Positions 27,845 through 35,366 are shown, counted from the stretch's first letter. The stretch: DNA of 40,877 bases from Oscillospiraceae bacterium (GCA_017518225.1 JAFWVV010000078.1:1-40877), one strand, 5' to 3'. Program-made: numbers and translations. The notes: generated by a model from the sequence alone, not told the origin.

Positions 27845-28713
27845 TCGCCCGCGCCCCGCGCAGGGGCAGATGCCGCAGCCTCCCGGAAGCCGATCCTTAC
27901 GATCTTCATGCGCACCAGACTATCGCTCAGGCGGATCAGCAGCCGATAAAGCGGCCCGACCTCGCGCGCGAGGTCCCGATATCCGCGCATATAGCTTTTC
28001 GTCCTTACCGACGCAAAGCGATTGCTCCAGCCGCGCAGCGCGGCCTCATCCTCCAGGGAGAAGAAGGCCCTCACGTCGGTGATCCCCGCCTCCTTGAGCC
28101 AGGTTTTGCGCATCAGCCTGGCGCCGCGCTCGTTGCAGACGTCAAAAACCAGCGCCGCGCCGGGAAAGCGCTCTGCCATCGCGGCGAAGAGAGCTTTTAC
28201 CTGCTCCGTCTGAAAATAGTAAAACACGCCCGCCGCATAGAACACCGCGCCGTCCGTCGCGTCGACGGCGTCCATCCAGGCAAAGTCGTTGAGGTCGCAG
28301 GCGACGTTCTTTTCCCGCTCCCCGGCGGGCAGCAGCTCGTTGCGAACGGCGATCACGTCCGGGAAATCGAGATTGTAGCCACGGCAGCGTCCGTTGTCCA
28401 CTTTTCGGAAGGTGTCGTCCAGCCCGCAGCCCAGATTGACGACCGCGGCTTTCGGATGTGTTTTCAGATAGCTTTCGACCTCACAACCCAGGTCGTACTG
28501 CCGCTGCGCCACCTCCAGCGCGCCAAAAAGCCCCGCCGGAGACTCCATCTTTTTTCGCATGGCCGAGGCGTCGTAGTCCAGCGCGTCGCAGATCCGTTTG
28601 GCCTCCGGGTCGGAAAAGAGCTGCGGAAAGCGTTCCGAGCAGACCAGACGCCCGAACAAGGGGATGATCAAGGTCTCCTGGACGCTGTTTTTCTCAATAT
28701 GATACTTTTTCAT
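27841..28713 (-). CDS. Class I SAM-dependent methyltransferase, LCMT/TcmP-like
   Basis: 290 residues. The glycine-rich SAM loop is VVNLGCGLDDTF at 91-102, followed by YNLDFPDVI and FDVCNERG, the layout of the leucine carboxyl methyltransferase and TcmP family of O-methyltransferases. The start ATG overlaps the long-frame stop of the HMA gene by 4 bases, which supports the longer HMA product as the functional one. Bacterial members methylate carboxyl or hydroxyl groups of small molecules. In this setting a metal-binding compound could be the substrate, but this is inference from the shared operator only. Confidence 0.85.
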   Translation of the reverse strand: MKKYHIEKNSVQETLIIPLFGRLVCSERFPQLFSDPEAKRICDALDYDASAMRKKMESPAGLFGALEVAQRQYDLGCEVESYLKTHPKAAVVNLGCGLDDTFRKVDNGRCRGYNLDFPDVIAVRNELLPAGEREKNVACDLNDFAWMDAVDATDGAVFYAAGVFYYFQTEQVKALFAAMAERFPGAALVFDVCNERGARLMRKTWLKEAGITDVRAFFSLEDEAALRGWSNRFASVRTKSYMRGYRDLAREVGPLYRLLIRLSDSLVRMKIVRIGFREAAASAPARGAGE

Positions 28714-28957
28714 CGAAACCAGCCCTTCTTTTCATAAGACTCCGTCGTCACCGCCAGGCAGCGATAGCCCGTTGCGGCAATGGCGTTTTTCAAAAGACCC
28801 TCGTCCACAGCGGCCTCCGTCAAAAAGCCGGCTTCGCCTTTTACGCAGGAGGCGGATACTTTTTTGCAAGGGGGATCGTCCTTCGTATCACGTCCTTGAT
28901 ATGCGCCTCACACATCGCGCACATCATCCCGTCAATCTTCAAGGTCGTCTTCAGCAT
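28710..28957 (-). CDS. HMA-domain metal-binding protein read through a -1 frameshift
   Basis: Starts at an ATG after AGGAGG. The first frame encodes MLKTTLKIDGMMCAMCEAHI, a heavy-metal-associated domain with a Cys13-x2-Cys16 metal site, but stops after 38 residues. At residue ~32 the sequence is GC-A-AAA-AAG, and moving back one base there gives an 82-residue protein whose continuation (KKVSASCVKGEAGFLTEAAV, and later YEKKGWFR) completes the usual fold and family tail. The long frame ends in an ATGA overlap with the next gene. Either one base was lost, or the A-AAA-AAG heptamer directs programmed -1 frameshifting, as in dnaX. The protein would be a small cytosolic metal chaperone. Confidence 0.7.
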
Positions 28958-29077
28958 CGTTTCATCCTCCTTCGCTCTCCCGGCGCGCCGACGCCGCCGT
29001 CGCAGACCGGGCCGGCTTCCCATCGTCGGCCGCAGCGCACAGGTCGAAGGCGTCTTGATATGAGGGCGCTAATCAGC

Positions 29078-29127
29078 GTTAGTCCTCTCTAATTTCTCAG
29101 TATATTACATGTTTTTTCGTTTGTAAA
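29078..29127 (-). promoter_or_regulatory. Promoter and operator of the HMA operon
   Basis: On the minus strand: -35 TTTACA, 17-base spacer, -10 TATACT, then the palindrome ATTAG-AGAGGA-CTAAC (29078-29093) five bases on. The arrangement is the same as at the DUF6110 operon. Confidence 0.8.
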
Positions 29128-29169
29128 TACCCTATTTTCGCAAGAGCCGGGCCCATGCCCCGCACGCAG

Positions 29170-29216
29170 TTGACAAGCCCGGAAAAACGTGTATAATGCA
29201 GTTAAAATTATCTAAC
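29170..29216 (+). promoter_or_regulatory. Promoter and operator of araC
   Basis: -35 TTGACA, 16-base spacer, -10 TATAAT, then GTTAA-AATTAT-CTAAC (29201-29216) three bases downstream. It places the AraC regulator under the same metal-type control as the operons it may activate. Confidence 0.78.
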
Positions 29217-29386
29217 CGCCAATCCCGCTTATCTTATATAGATACAAGCGCCGGCCGGGGAGCTCCCGGACGAAGACGCGCGGCGTGGATTGCAAGACGT
29301 GCCGCGCCCATGGCGCCCGTGCGCTTTTCCCGGCCCTGCCCGAAAAGCCCGGAGCAAAATAATAACAAGACAGAGGAAAAAACAGC

Positions 29387-30349
29387 ATGTCTGAAACAAC
29401 GCGTTTTTGCTGCAGCGTACAGCCGGTCGCGGCGAACGACGGCGAGGGCTTCGCCGTCTCCGGCCCGTCCGCCGCTGACGCCAGAGCCATCAAAACCGTC
29501 TATCCGGTTTTTCCCGGCATCGAGATCATCTACAACGACATCCACACGAGCCGTGCTGAGCCGCAGCCCGGAGACGCCTCCGGGATTTTGGAGATCAATC
29601 ACTGTCGCGAGGGGCGCGTCGAATACCTGATCGGCGAGGAATCCTTTTTCCTGGCCCCCGGCGATCTTTCCGTGTCCCGGATCGACTGTGCGGCAGCGGC
29701 GCGCTTTCCCACCGGTCATTACCACGGCATCACGGTAAAAATCGACACCGCGCGCTCGCCGGACTGTCTGTCCTGTTTTTTGCGGGACGTCGACGTGCGC
29801 ATCAGTGTGCTGTCCGAGAAATTCTGCGGCGCTTCCCCCTGGTTTGCCGCCCGTTCGTCCTCCGGCATCGAGCACGTTTTCTCCGAGCTGTATCACGTCC
29901 CCCCGGAGATCCGAAAAGGATATTTTAAGGTAAAGATCTTGGAACTGCTGCTGTTTTTGAGCGCATATCCCGTTGGCTCCGGCAGGCAGAGCGTCTCCCT
30001 GTCGCAGGTGGAGCTTGCCAGAAGCGTCCGCGATCATCTCTTGGAAAACACCGAGGGCAAGCTTACCATCTCCGCGCTTTCCCGGCATTTCGGCGCGTCG
30101 ACCAGCATGATCAACGCAAGCTTTCGCGCCGTCTACGGCATGACCCCCGCCGCATTTCTGCGCACGCAAAAGATGCACGCCGCGGCAAAGCTGCTGCGCG
30201 AGAGCGACCGGACGATCCTGGACGTCGCCAACCAATTCAGCTATGACAATGCCAGCAAATTCGCCAAGGCCTTTCGTTCTGTGATCGGCGTATCGCCCAC
30301 CAGCTATCGCGCCGGAGCTGATATGGACAGCTGCGCGCCCAAAGCGTAG
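29387..30349 (+). CDS. AraC-family transcriptional regulator
   Basis: 320 residues. The C-terminal ~105 residues hold the double helix-turn-helix: KLTISALSRHFGASTSMI as the first unit and TILDVANQFSYDNASKFAKA as the second, followed by the typical GVSPTSYR end. The N-terminal ~200 residues contain a cupin-like strand pattern (GILEINHCREGRVEYLIGE broken by turns), as in YbtA/PchR-type sensors of siderophores. An AGAGGAAAA site precedes the ATG. It is transcribed away from the HMA operon, near the exporter-fold ABC run, and is itself preceded by a metal-type operator. This mirrors the logic of ybtA, though the ligand is not known. Confidence 0.9.
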   Translation: MSETTRFCCSVQPVAANDGEGFAVSGPSAADARAIKTVYPVFPGIEIIYNDIHTSRAEPQPGDASGILEINHCREGRVEYLIGEESFFLAPGDLSVSRIDCAAAARFPTGHYHGITVKIDTARSPDCLSCFLRDVDVRISVLSEKFCGASPWFAARSSSGIEHVFSELYHVPPEIRKGYFKVKILELLLFLSAYPVGSGRQSVSLSQVELARSVRDHLLENTEGKLTISALSRHFGASTSMINASFRAVYGMTPAAFLRTQKMHAAAKLLRESDRTILDVANQFSYDNASKFAKAFRSVIGVSPTSYRAGADMDSCAPKA

Positions 30350-30376
30350 TTAGAGATATCAAACCACTTTGGAGCC

Positions 30377-30412
30377 GTATCCGCTTCATTTGGAGCGGAT
30401 ACGTTTTCTTTT
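30377..30412 (+). terminator. Terminator after araC
   Basis: Stem GTATCCGCT/AGCGGATAC with an 8-base loop, then GTTTTCTTTTTT. It may be leaky, since no strong promoter is visible before the next gene. Confidence 0.75.
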
Positions 30413-30455
30413 TTCCTTTATCCTATGGGCGAGATATGATTTGAGGAGGTTTATC

Positions 30456-30734
30456 GTGAGTGTTGTCATTCTCGGCGGAAACGAGTGCATGGAGCGCAAT
30501 TATAAAAGCCTTTGCGCGGATTATCAGCACGACGCCAAGGTCATGATCAAGCCGACCGGCGGCTTGAAGCGAAAGCTGGGACGCCCCGACATGGTGATTT
30601 TCTTTACGGGCGCCGTCTCGCACAAGGCGGTGTATGGCGCGCTGAGCGAGTTGAAGGGTCAGGACGTCATCATCGAGCGCTGTTCCACCAGCTCCGTCTC
30701 CGCACTGCGCAAGGTGCTGGAAAAGTACGCCTGA
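30456..30734 (+). CDS. DUF2325 family protein
   Basis: 92 residues from a GTG with GAGGAGG at optimal distance. The sequence SVVILGGNECMERNYKSLC opens a Rossmann-like fold, and VSHKAVYGAL and ERCSTSSVSALRKVL are the conserved middle and end of DUF2325. Function is unknown. In Clostridia this short protein commonly sits with DUF3793, a flavodoxin and feo genes, exactly the set found here, so a part in iron or redox homeostasis is likely. The stop is one base ahead of the next start. Confidence 0.87.
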   Translation: MSVVILGGNECMERNYKSLCADYQHDAKVMIKPTGGLKRKLGRPDMVIFFTGAVSHKAVYGALSELKGQDVIIERCSTSSVSALRKVLEKYA

Positions 30735-30735
30735 G

Positions 30736-31278
30736 ATGGAGGAAACCATCGTCCGTATGGCGGCGCCGACCTTGGCCGGACTCAAAGCCGGAAGCCTTTT
30801 CTCCTATTACTATGAAAGCCGCGAGCGCTTGTGGCTCGAGATGAAAGGCGTCAACCGGCTTTTGCTGGCGCGCGGGTTGCGGCTGGTGCTGCTGCGCCTG
30901 ACCGGGCGGTCCGCGCTGCTGTATCTGTTTCGCCCGGCCGATCTGGAAAAGGATCTGGCGGACGAAACCGCCTGTGAGCTTTTGCGGGGCGCCGGCTATT
31001 CCTGCGCGGACTGCCGAGCCTGTCTTCGACAGCTTCTCAAGCGCTTTCGGAGCGGAGAAGAGTTTCCCCATGAGATCGGCCTGTTTCTCGGATATCCGCC
31101 GGAAGACGTCCGTGGTTTTATCCACGATCGCGAACATTACAAAGCAAGCTGCCTCTGGAAGATATACGGAAACGAGGCGCACGCAAAAAGCTTATGCGCA
31201 AGCTTCGACACCTGCACCGAACGCTATTGCGCGATGTGGCAAAAGGGCTACCGGCTGGAGCAGCTGGCTCTGGCGTAG
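30736..31278 (+). CDS. DUF3793 family protein
   Basis: 180 residues, translationally coupled to DUF2325 (one base apart). The family core FPHEIGLFLGYPPEDVRGFI is clear at about 115-134, followed by a Cys-containing tail (SCLWKIYGNEAHAKSLC, then TCTERYCAMW). Several cysteines (CADCRAC near 93-99 and the tail) could bind metal or a cluster. No enzymatic motif is recognised. It keeps company with DUF2325 and flavodoxin in many clostridial genomes, which suggests a common low-iron role. Confidence 0.87.
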   Translation: MEETIVRMAAPTLAGLKAGSLFSYYYESRERLWLEMKGVNRLLLARGLRLVLLRLTGRSALLYLFRPADLEKDLADETACELLRGAGYSCADCRACLRQLLKRFRSGEEFPHEIGLFLGYPPEDVRGFIHDREHYKASCLWKIYGNEAHAKSLCASFDTCTERYCAMWQKGYRLEQLALA

Positions 31279-31319
31279 TATATCACCAAAAGTACAAGCA
31301 ACAGAAAGGAACATGAAAC

Positions 31320-31733
31320 ATGAAAGCAGCAGTTGTCTATTGGAGCGGCACCGGCAATACGGCCGCCATGGCGGATCTTGTCCTGGAGGGCATGCGCAGC
31401 GCCGGCGCGCAGGCCGAATTGATCGAATGCGGCGCAGTCGCCGATCTTTCCGAATATGAAGCGATCGCTTTCGGCTGCCCGGCCATGGGCGCCGAGCAGT
31501 TGGAGGACAGCGTGTTTGAACCCATGTTTGATCGCGTGAAGCACGATCTTTCCGATAAACGCATCGCGCTTTTCGGCTCCTACGGCTGGGGCGACGGAGA
31601 GTGGATGCGCAACTGGGAGGACGACTGCAGGGCCTGCGGCATCTCGCTCGTCTGTGAAAGCGTCCTCGTCGGCGGCATGCCGGAGGGCAGCGACGCGGAA
31701 GCCTGCCGGGCGCTCGGGAAGGCGCTGGTGTGA
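31320..31733 (+). CDS. Flavodoxin
   Basis: 137 residues, normal for a short-chain flavodoxin. The FMN phosphate loop is WSGTGNTAAM at 8-17. The second loop region GCPAMGAEQLED and the third FGSYGWGDGEWM, which supplies aromatic stacking residues, are in place. An AGAAAGGA site precedes the ATG. Flavodoxins replace ferredoxin as low-potential electron carriers when iron is scarce, which fits its position after DUF2325/DUF3793 and beside feoAB. It could also reduce imported ferric chelates. Confidence 0.92.
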   Translation: MKAAVVYWSGTGNTAAMADLVLEGMRSAGAQAELIECGAVADLSEYEAIAFGCPAMGAEQLEDSVFEPMFDRVKHDLSDKRIALFGSYGWGDGEWMRNWEDDCRACGISLVCESVLVGGMPEGSDAEACRALGKALV

Positions 31734-31737
31734 TCCC

Positions 31738-31836
31738 ATGAACCAATACGCAGCAACGGAAATCATCAAGCGGAAGCTGATGAGCGTCTGGCTCCCCTCC
31801 GCGATCGTTCTTCTTGTTGGCGCGTTTTTGTTCTGA
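31738..31836 (+). CDS. 32-residue single-pass membrane peptide
   Basis: An ATG four bases after the flavodoxin stop opens a frame for a positively charged N-terminus (IIKRKLMSVW) followed by one hydrophobic helix (SAIVLLVGAFLF) and a stop. There is no separate ribosome site, so translation would be coupled to flavodoxin. The charge and helix pattern is what a real membrane micropeptide looks like. No homologue is known to me. It could anchor or modulate a membrane partner such as FeoB; that is speculation. Confidence 0.45.
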   Translation: MNQYAATEIIKRKLMSVWLPSAIVLLVGAFLF

Positions 31837-31937
31837 TTCTTTTTTTCTTGCCAGATCAGATCCCTCGCCTGCCGGTGATCCTCCCGATCCTGTGCTTTTC
31901 ATCTCCAGCACGATGGCAAGTGAGATTCTTTTCTTGC

Positions 31938-31975
31938 AGCCCTTCGAGTTCCGAGCTCGAAGGGCTGGTTTTTTT
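31938..31975 (+). terminator. Rho-independent terminator of the flavodoxin operon
   Basis: Perfect 12-bp stem CAGCCCTTCGAG/CTCGAAGGGCTG followed by GTTTTTTT. Confidence 0.85.
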
Positions 31976-31990
31976 AAGTGCATCCAAGCA

Positions 31991-32038
31991 AAGGAAACCT
32001 CCGGTCTGCGTTTCCAGCAGACCGGAGGTTTCCTTTTT
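31991..32038. terminator. Bidirectional terminator between the flavodoxin operon and the DtxR gene
   Basis: Perfect 19-bp stem beginning AAGGAAACCTCCGG with its complement ending in TTTCCTTTTTGG, loop GTTTCCA. It ends the converging DtxR-family gene. Confidence 0.85.
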
Positions 32039-32050
32039 GGCTTTTATCCC

Positions 32051-32425
32051 TCAGCGGTGTTCCTTGGCATGTTTGCGAATGGCCTCGAAGCTCTCCACGC
32101 TCAGATCGTGCTCGATCTTGCAGGCGTCTTCGCGCGCCGTTTCCTGACTGACGCCCAGACCGACCAAAAGCTCGGTCAACAGCTTGTGTCGTTCATACAT
32201 GCGTTCCGCGATCTCAAGGCCGGGCTCCAGCAGCACGATCATGCCTGCCGGGTCCATCGAGATATATCCGCTCTCGCGCAGGCGCTTGGTCGCATAGCTG
32301 ACGCTGGGCTTTGTCACACCCAGCTTGTCCGCCACGTCGATGGAACGAATATAGCCGCGTTCTTCCTTGAGCATCAGCATTGCTTCCAGATAATCTTCCG
32401 CCGATTTATGAATGTTCATTCTCAT
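32051..32425 (-). CDS. DtxR-family metal-dependent transcriptional repressor
   Basis: 124 residues from the ATG at 32425 with AAGGA before it (an ATG two codons on is possible). The N-terminal winged helix is classic for the family: HKSAEDYLEAMLML, then SIDVADKLGVTKPSVSYATKRL as the recognition unit. The second half (LEIAERMYERHKLLTELLVGLGV and EDACKIEHDLS) is the dimer and metal-binding domain with His, Glu, Asp and Cys ligands (DACKIEH). It lacks the SH3-like third domain, as in MntR-sized members. It is divergent from feoA and likely binds the GTTAG-N6-CTAAC palindromes across this window when loaded with Fe(II) or Mn(II). Confidence 0.92.
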   Translation of the reverse strand: MRMNIHKSAEDYLEAMLMLKEERGYIRSIDVADKLGVTKPSVSYATKRLRESGYISMDPAGMIVLLEPGLEIAERMYERHKLLTELLVGLGVSQETAREDACKIEHDLSVESFEAIRKHAKEHR

Positions 32426-32492
32426 CACCCATCCTTAAAATACCACTAAAGCGAGGAAAAAGCAAGGACAAGAAATAAACAAAAGTTAGAGA

Positions 32493-32579
32493 TTGACAAC
32501 GACAATTAAAGGTGTTAAACTCTTGGTAGGTTAGCGAAATCTAACCGTTTTTTCGAACGCCCGGTTAGGGGGATTTAAC
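32493..32579 (+). promoter_or_regulatory. feoA promoter with tandem operators
   Basis: -35 TTGACA, 17-base spacer, -10 TAAACT. GGTTAG-CGAAAT-CTAACC (32529-32546) follows, the longest palindrome of the set, and then a weaker copy GTTAG-GGGGAT-TTAAC (32564-32579). A further degenerate copy (GTTAG-AGATTG-ACAAC, 32485-32500) overlaps the -35 on the side of the DtxR gene, which could provide autoregulation. Confidence 0.8.
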
Positions 32580-32602
32580 AACGGCGGAAAGGAGAGGACG
32601 CA

Positions 32603-32815
32603 ATGATGCCTTTGATTCTGGCGGCCGCCGGAGAGGAAGCAGTCATTCGGCGGGTCGGCGGAAGCCCCGAGATGAAGAAGCATCTGGAGGACCTGGGCTT
32701 CACGGTGGGCGGCGCCGTCACGGTATTGAACGAGGTCGGCGGCAACCTGATCGTGAAGATCAAAGAATCCCGCGTGGCCATCAACAAGGAGATGGCCTCC
32801 AAAATCATGGTTTGA
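32603..32815 (+). CDS. feoA: FeoA-domain protein, first copy
   Basis: 70 residues after an AAAGGAGA site. It has the SH3-like FeoA fold: HLEDLGFTVGGAVTVL, then GGNLIVKIKESRVAI. FeoA proteins are small cytosolic partners of FeoB needed for Fe(II) uptake. Two ATG codons lie in tandem; either can be the start. Another FeoA gene follows 28 bases on, as often in Clostridia. Confidence 0.92.
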   Translation: MMPLILAAAGEEAVIRRVGGSPEMKKHLEDLGFTVGGAVTVLNEVGGNLIVKIKESRVAINKEMASKIMV

Positions 32816-32843
32816 ACAAATTACAGATAAAGGAGCAATGAGG

Positions 32844-33065
32844 ATGAAAACACTCAGAGACGCAAAAGTCGGCGAGACCGTCAAAGTCGTCAAGCTGCAC
32901 GGCGAAGGCGCGGTCAAGCGCCGCATCATGGACATGGGGCTGACCCGCGGCGTGGAGGTCTACGTGCGCAAGCTCGCCCCGCTCGGCGACCCCGTTGAGG
33001 TCAAGGTGAGAAACTACGAGCTCTCGATCCGCAAGGCGGACGCCGAGATGATCGAAGTGGAATAA
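32844..33065 (+). CDS. feoA: FeoA-domain protein, second copy
   Basis: 73 residues. The ATG at 32844 is preferred over one two codons earlier because AAAGGAG then has an eight-base spacing. The FeoA signature KRRIMDMGLTRGVEVYV and the ending GDPVEVKVRNYELSIRKADA are clear. It is closer to standard FeoA than the first copy. FeoB begins 12 bases after its stop. Confidence 0.93.
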   Translation: MKTLRDAKVGETVKVVKLHGEGAVKRRIMDMGLTRGVEVYVRKLAPLGDPVEVKVRNYELSIRKADAEMIEVE

Positions 33066-33077
33066 GGAGGCGTCAAG

Positions 33078-35366
33078 ATGGATAAGCAACTGCGCATTGC
33101 CCTGGCGGGCAACCCGAACAGCGGCAAAACGACCCTGTTCAACAAGCTGACCGGCTCCAACCAGTTCGTCGGCAACTGGCCCGGCGTCACGGTCGAAAAA
33201 AAGGAAGGCAAGCTGATCGTCGACCGCGAGGTCGTCCTGACCGACCTGCCCGGCATTTATTCCCTTTCCCCCTATACGCTGGAGGAGGTCGTGGCCCGGA
33301 ATTACCTCATCGAGGAGAAGCCGGACGCCATTTTGAACATCGTGGACGCCACAAACCTCGAGCGCAACCTCTATCTGACCACCCAGCTCACGGAGCTCGG
33401 CATCCCCGTCGTGATCGCGCTGAACATGATGGATCTCGTAAAGAAATCCGGCGACGTCATCAACGTCAAGGAGCTCTCCCGTCAGCTCGGCTGCCCGATC
33501 GTGGAGATCTCCGCCCTCAAGGGCGAGGGCGTCAAGGAGGCGGCGCAGGCGGCCATCGCCGCGGCAAAGAGCGGCAAGACCCTCCCGCAGCACAGCTTCT
33601 CCGGCCCGGTCGAACACGCCCTGGCCCACATCGAAGAGGTCACCGTACATCATCTGCCGGAAGAGCGGCAGCGCTGGTATGCGCTCAAGCTCTTTGAGCG
33701 CGACGAAAAGGTGCTCGAGCAGCTCAGTATTCCATCCAACGTGCGCGCGCACATCGAGCAGGACATCGCCGCGGCCGAGAAGGAGCTGGACGACGACGCC
33801 GAGAGCATCATCACCAACGAGCGCTATATCTACATCGGCAATATGCTCAAGGGCATCTATAAAAAGAAGGGCAAGGGCCAGCTCTCGGCTTCGGATAAAA
33901 TTGACAGGATCGTGACCAACCGCATCCTCGCACTGCCCATCTTTGCGCTGGTTATGTTTCTGGTCTACGCGCTTTCCATGGGCAAGCCGATCGGCGACGG
34001 CGGCATCTCTATTGGTACCTTTCTCACCGACTGGGCGAATGACGTGCTGGGCGGAGCATGGCTGACTGACGGTTCCCGCGCCATCCTCGAGGGCTGGAAC
34101 GTCGCGCCCTGGCTCGTGGGTCTCATCTCCGACGGTATCCTCGCGGGCGTCGGCGCGGTGCTCGGCTTCGTGCCGCAGATGCTCGTCCTGTTTTTGATGC
34201 TCTGCCTGCTCGAGGACTGCGGCTATATGGCCCGCATCGCCTTCATCATGGACCGGATCTTCCGCCGCTTCGGCCTTTCCGGCAAGAGCTTCATCCCGAT
34301 GCTCGTCGGCACCGGCTGCGGCATCCCCGGCGTCATGGCCTCCCGCACCATCGAGAACGAGCGTGACCGCCGCATGACGATCATGACCACGACCTTCATG
34401 CCCTGCGGCGCGAAAATGCCGATCATCGGCCTGATCGCGGGCGCGCTCTTCGGCGGCAGCACATGGATTGCCACCTCCGCCTATTTCATCGGCGTGGCCG
34501 CCATCGTCATCTCCGGCATCATGCTGAAAAAGACGAAGATGTTCGCCGGCGACCCCGCTCCCTTCGTCATGGAGCTGCCCGCTTACCACCTGCCCGCCTG
34601 GGGGAACATCCTGCGCGGCACCTGGGAGCGCGGCTGGAGCTTCATCAAGCGCGCCGGCACGGTCATCGTGATCGCCTCCATCGTGATCTGGTTCCTCACG
34701 AGCTTCGGCTCGGTCAACGGCAAGTTTGGCATGGTCGATGATCTTTATGAGGACGACACGGTGGCGACCGAAGCGTATATTGCGCTTGTGGCCGATCGCA
34801 TGGACATTCCGGAGGACGAGGTCGAGCCGATGGACGACTCCCTCCTCGCCCGCATCGCCCAGCCCGCCTCCGTCGTCTTCAAGCCCCTGGGCTTCGGCGA
34901 CTGGAAGCCCACCGCCGCGACCGTGACCGGTCTCGTGGCGAAAGAAGAAGTCGTCGCCAACTTTGGCATTATGTACGCCTATGACGACAACGACGGCGAA
35001 GAAGAGCTGGAAGAAAACGGCGACCAGATCTGGGATCGCGTGGCGGAGGACTTCGACGCCTTCTCCGGCGGCCACGGCAAGCTGGCGGCCTTCGCTTTCA
35101 TGATCTTCAACCTGCTCTGCGCGCCCTGCTTTGCCGCCATCGGCGCCATTAAGCGCGAGATGAACAGCCGCAAGTGGACCTGGTTTGCCATCGCCTACCA
35201 GTGCGGCTTTGCCTGGGTGATCGCCTTCATCGTCTGGCAGCTCGGCCGCGCGTTTGCGGGCGGCATGAACGTCGTCGGTCTGGTTCTGGCGCTCGTCATG
35301 CTTGCTCTGCTGCTGTGGCAGCTCTTCAAGCCCTACAAGGAAGCGCAGAAGCTGACGGTTAAATAA
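33078..35366 (+). CDS. feoB: Ferrous iron transporter FeoB
   Basis: 762 residues, a full-length FeoB that imports Fe(II) across the membrane. The N-terminal G domain shows G1 GNPNSGKT at 11-18, switch NWPGVTVE at 33-40, G3 DLPG at 56-59, G4 NMMD at 116-119 and G5 SALKGEG. A helical GDI region follows to about 270, then the membrane core with two inverted Gate motifs: PMLVGTGCGIPGVMASRT and, in the second half, the CAPCFAAIGAIKREM block. A polar insert of about 80 residues near 550-640 separates them. AAGGAGG precedes the ATG. It is controlled by the operator upstream of feoA. Confidence 0.97.
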   Translation: MDKQLRIALAGNPNSGKTTLFNKLTGSNQFVGNWPGVTVEKKEGKLIVDREVVLTDLPGIYSLSPYTLEEVVARNYLIEEKPDAILNIVDATNLERNLYLTTQLTELGIPVVIALNMMDLVKKSGDVINVKELSRQLGCPIVEISALKGEGVKEAAQAAIAAAKSGKTLPQHSFSGPVEHALAHIEEVTVHHLPEERQRWYALKLFERDEKVLEQLSIPSNVRAHIEQDIAAAEKELDDDAESIITNERYIYIGNMLKGIYKKKGKGQLSASDKIDRIVTNRILALPIFALVMFLVYALSMGKPIGDGGISIGTFLTDWANDVLGGAWLTDGSRAILEGWNVAPWLVGLISDGILAGVGAVLGFVPQMLVLFLMLCLLEDCGYMARIAFIMDRIFRRFGLSGKSFIPMLVGTGCGIPGVMASRTIENERDRRMTIMTTTFMPCGAKMPIIGLIAGALFGGSTWIATSAYFIGVAAIVISGIMLKKTKMFAGDPAPFVMELPAYHLPAWGNILRGTWERGWSFIKRAGTVIVIASIVIWFLTSFGSVNGKFGMVDDLYEDDTVATEAYIALVADRMDIPEDEVEPMDDSLLARIAQPASVVFKPLGFGDWKPTAATVTGLVAKEEVVANFGIMYAYDDNDGEEELEENGDQIWDRVAEDFDAFSGGHGKLAAFAFMIFNLLCAPCFAAIGAIKREMNSRKWTWFAIAYQCGFAWVIAFIVWQLGRAFAGGMNVVGLVLALVMLALLLWQLFKPYKEAQKLTVK

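Larger units (their letters stand above)
28958..29386. other. Divergent regulatory region between the HMA operon and araC
   Basis: No gene. Two back-to-back promoters with palindromic operators occupy 29078-29216. A leader of about 185 bases follows before araC, GC-rich and without a convincing small reading frame. The open frames crossing it begin inside promoter elements. Confidence 0.6.

Noticed and set aside
29196..29630. Open frame beginning in the araC promoter
   Set aside because: Its ATG is part of the -10 region and the product is a low-complexity Arg/Ser/Pro shadow of AraC.
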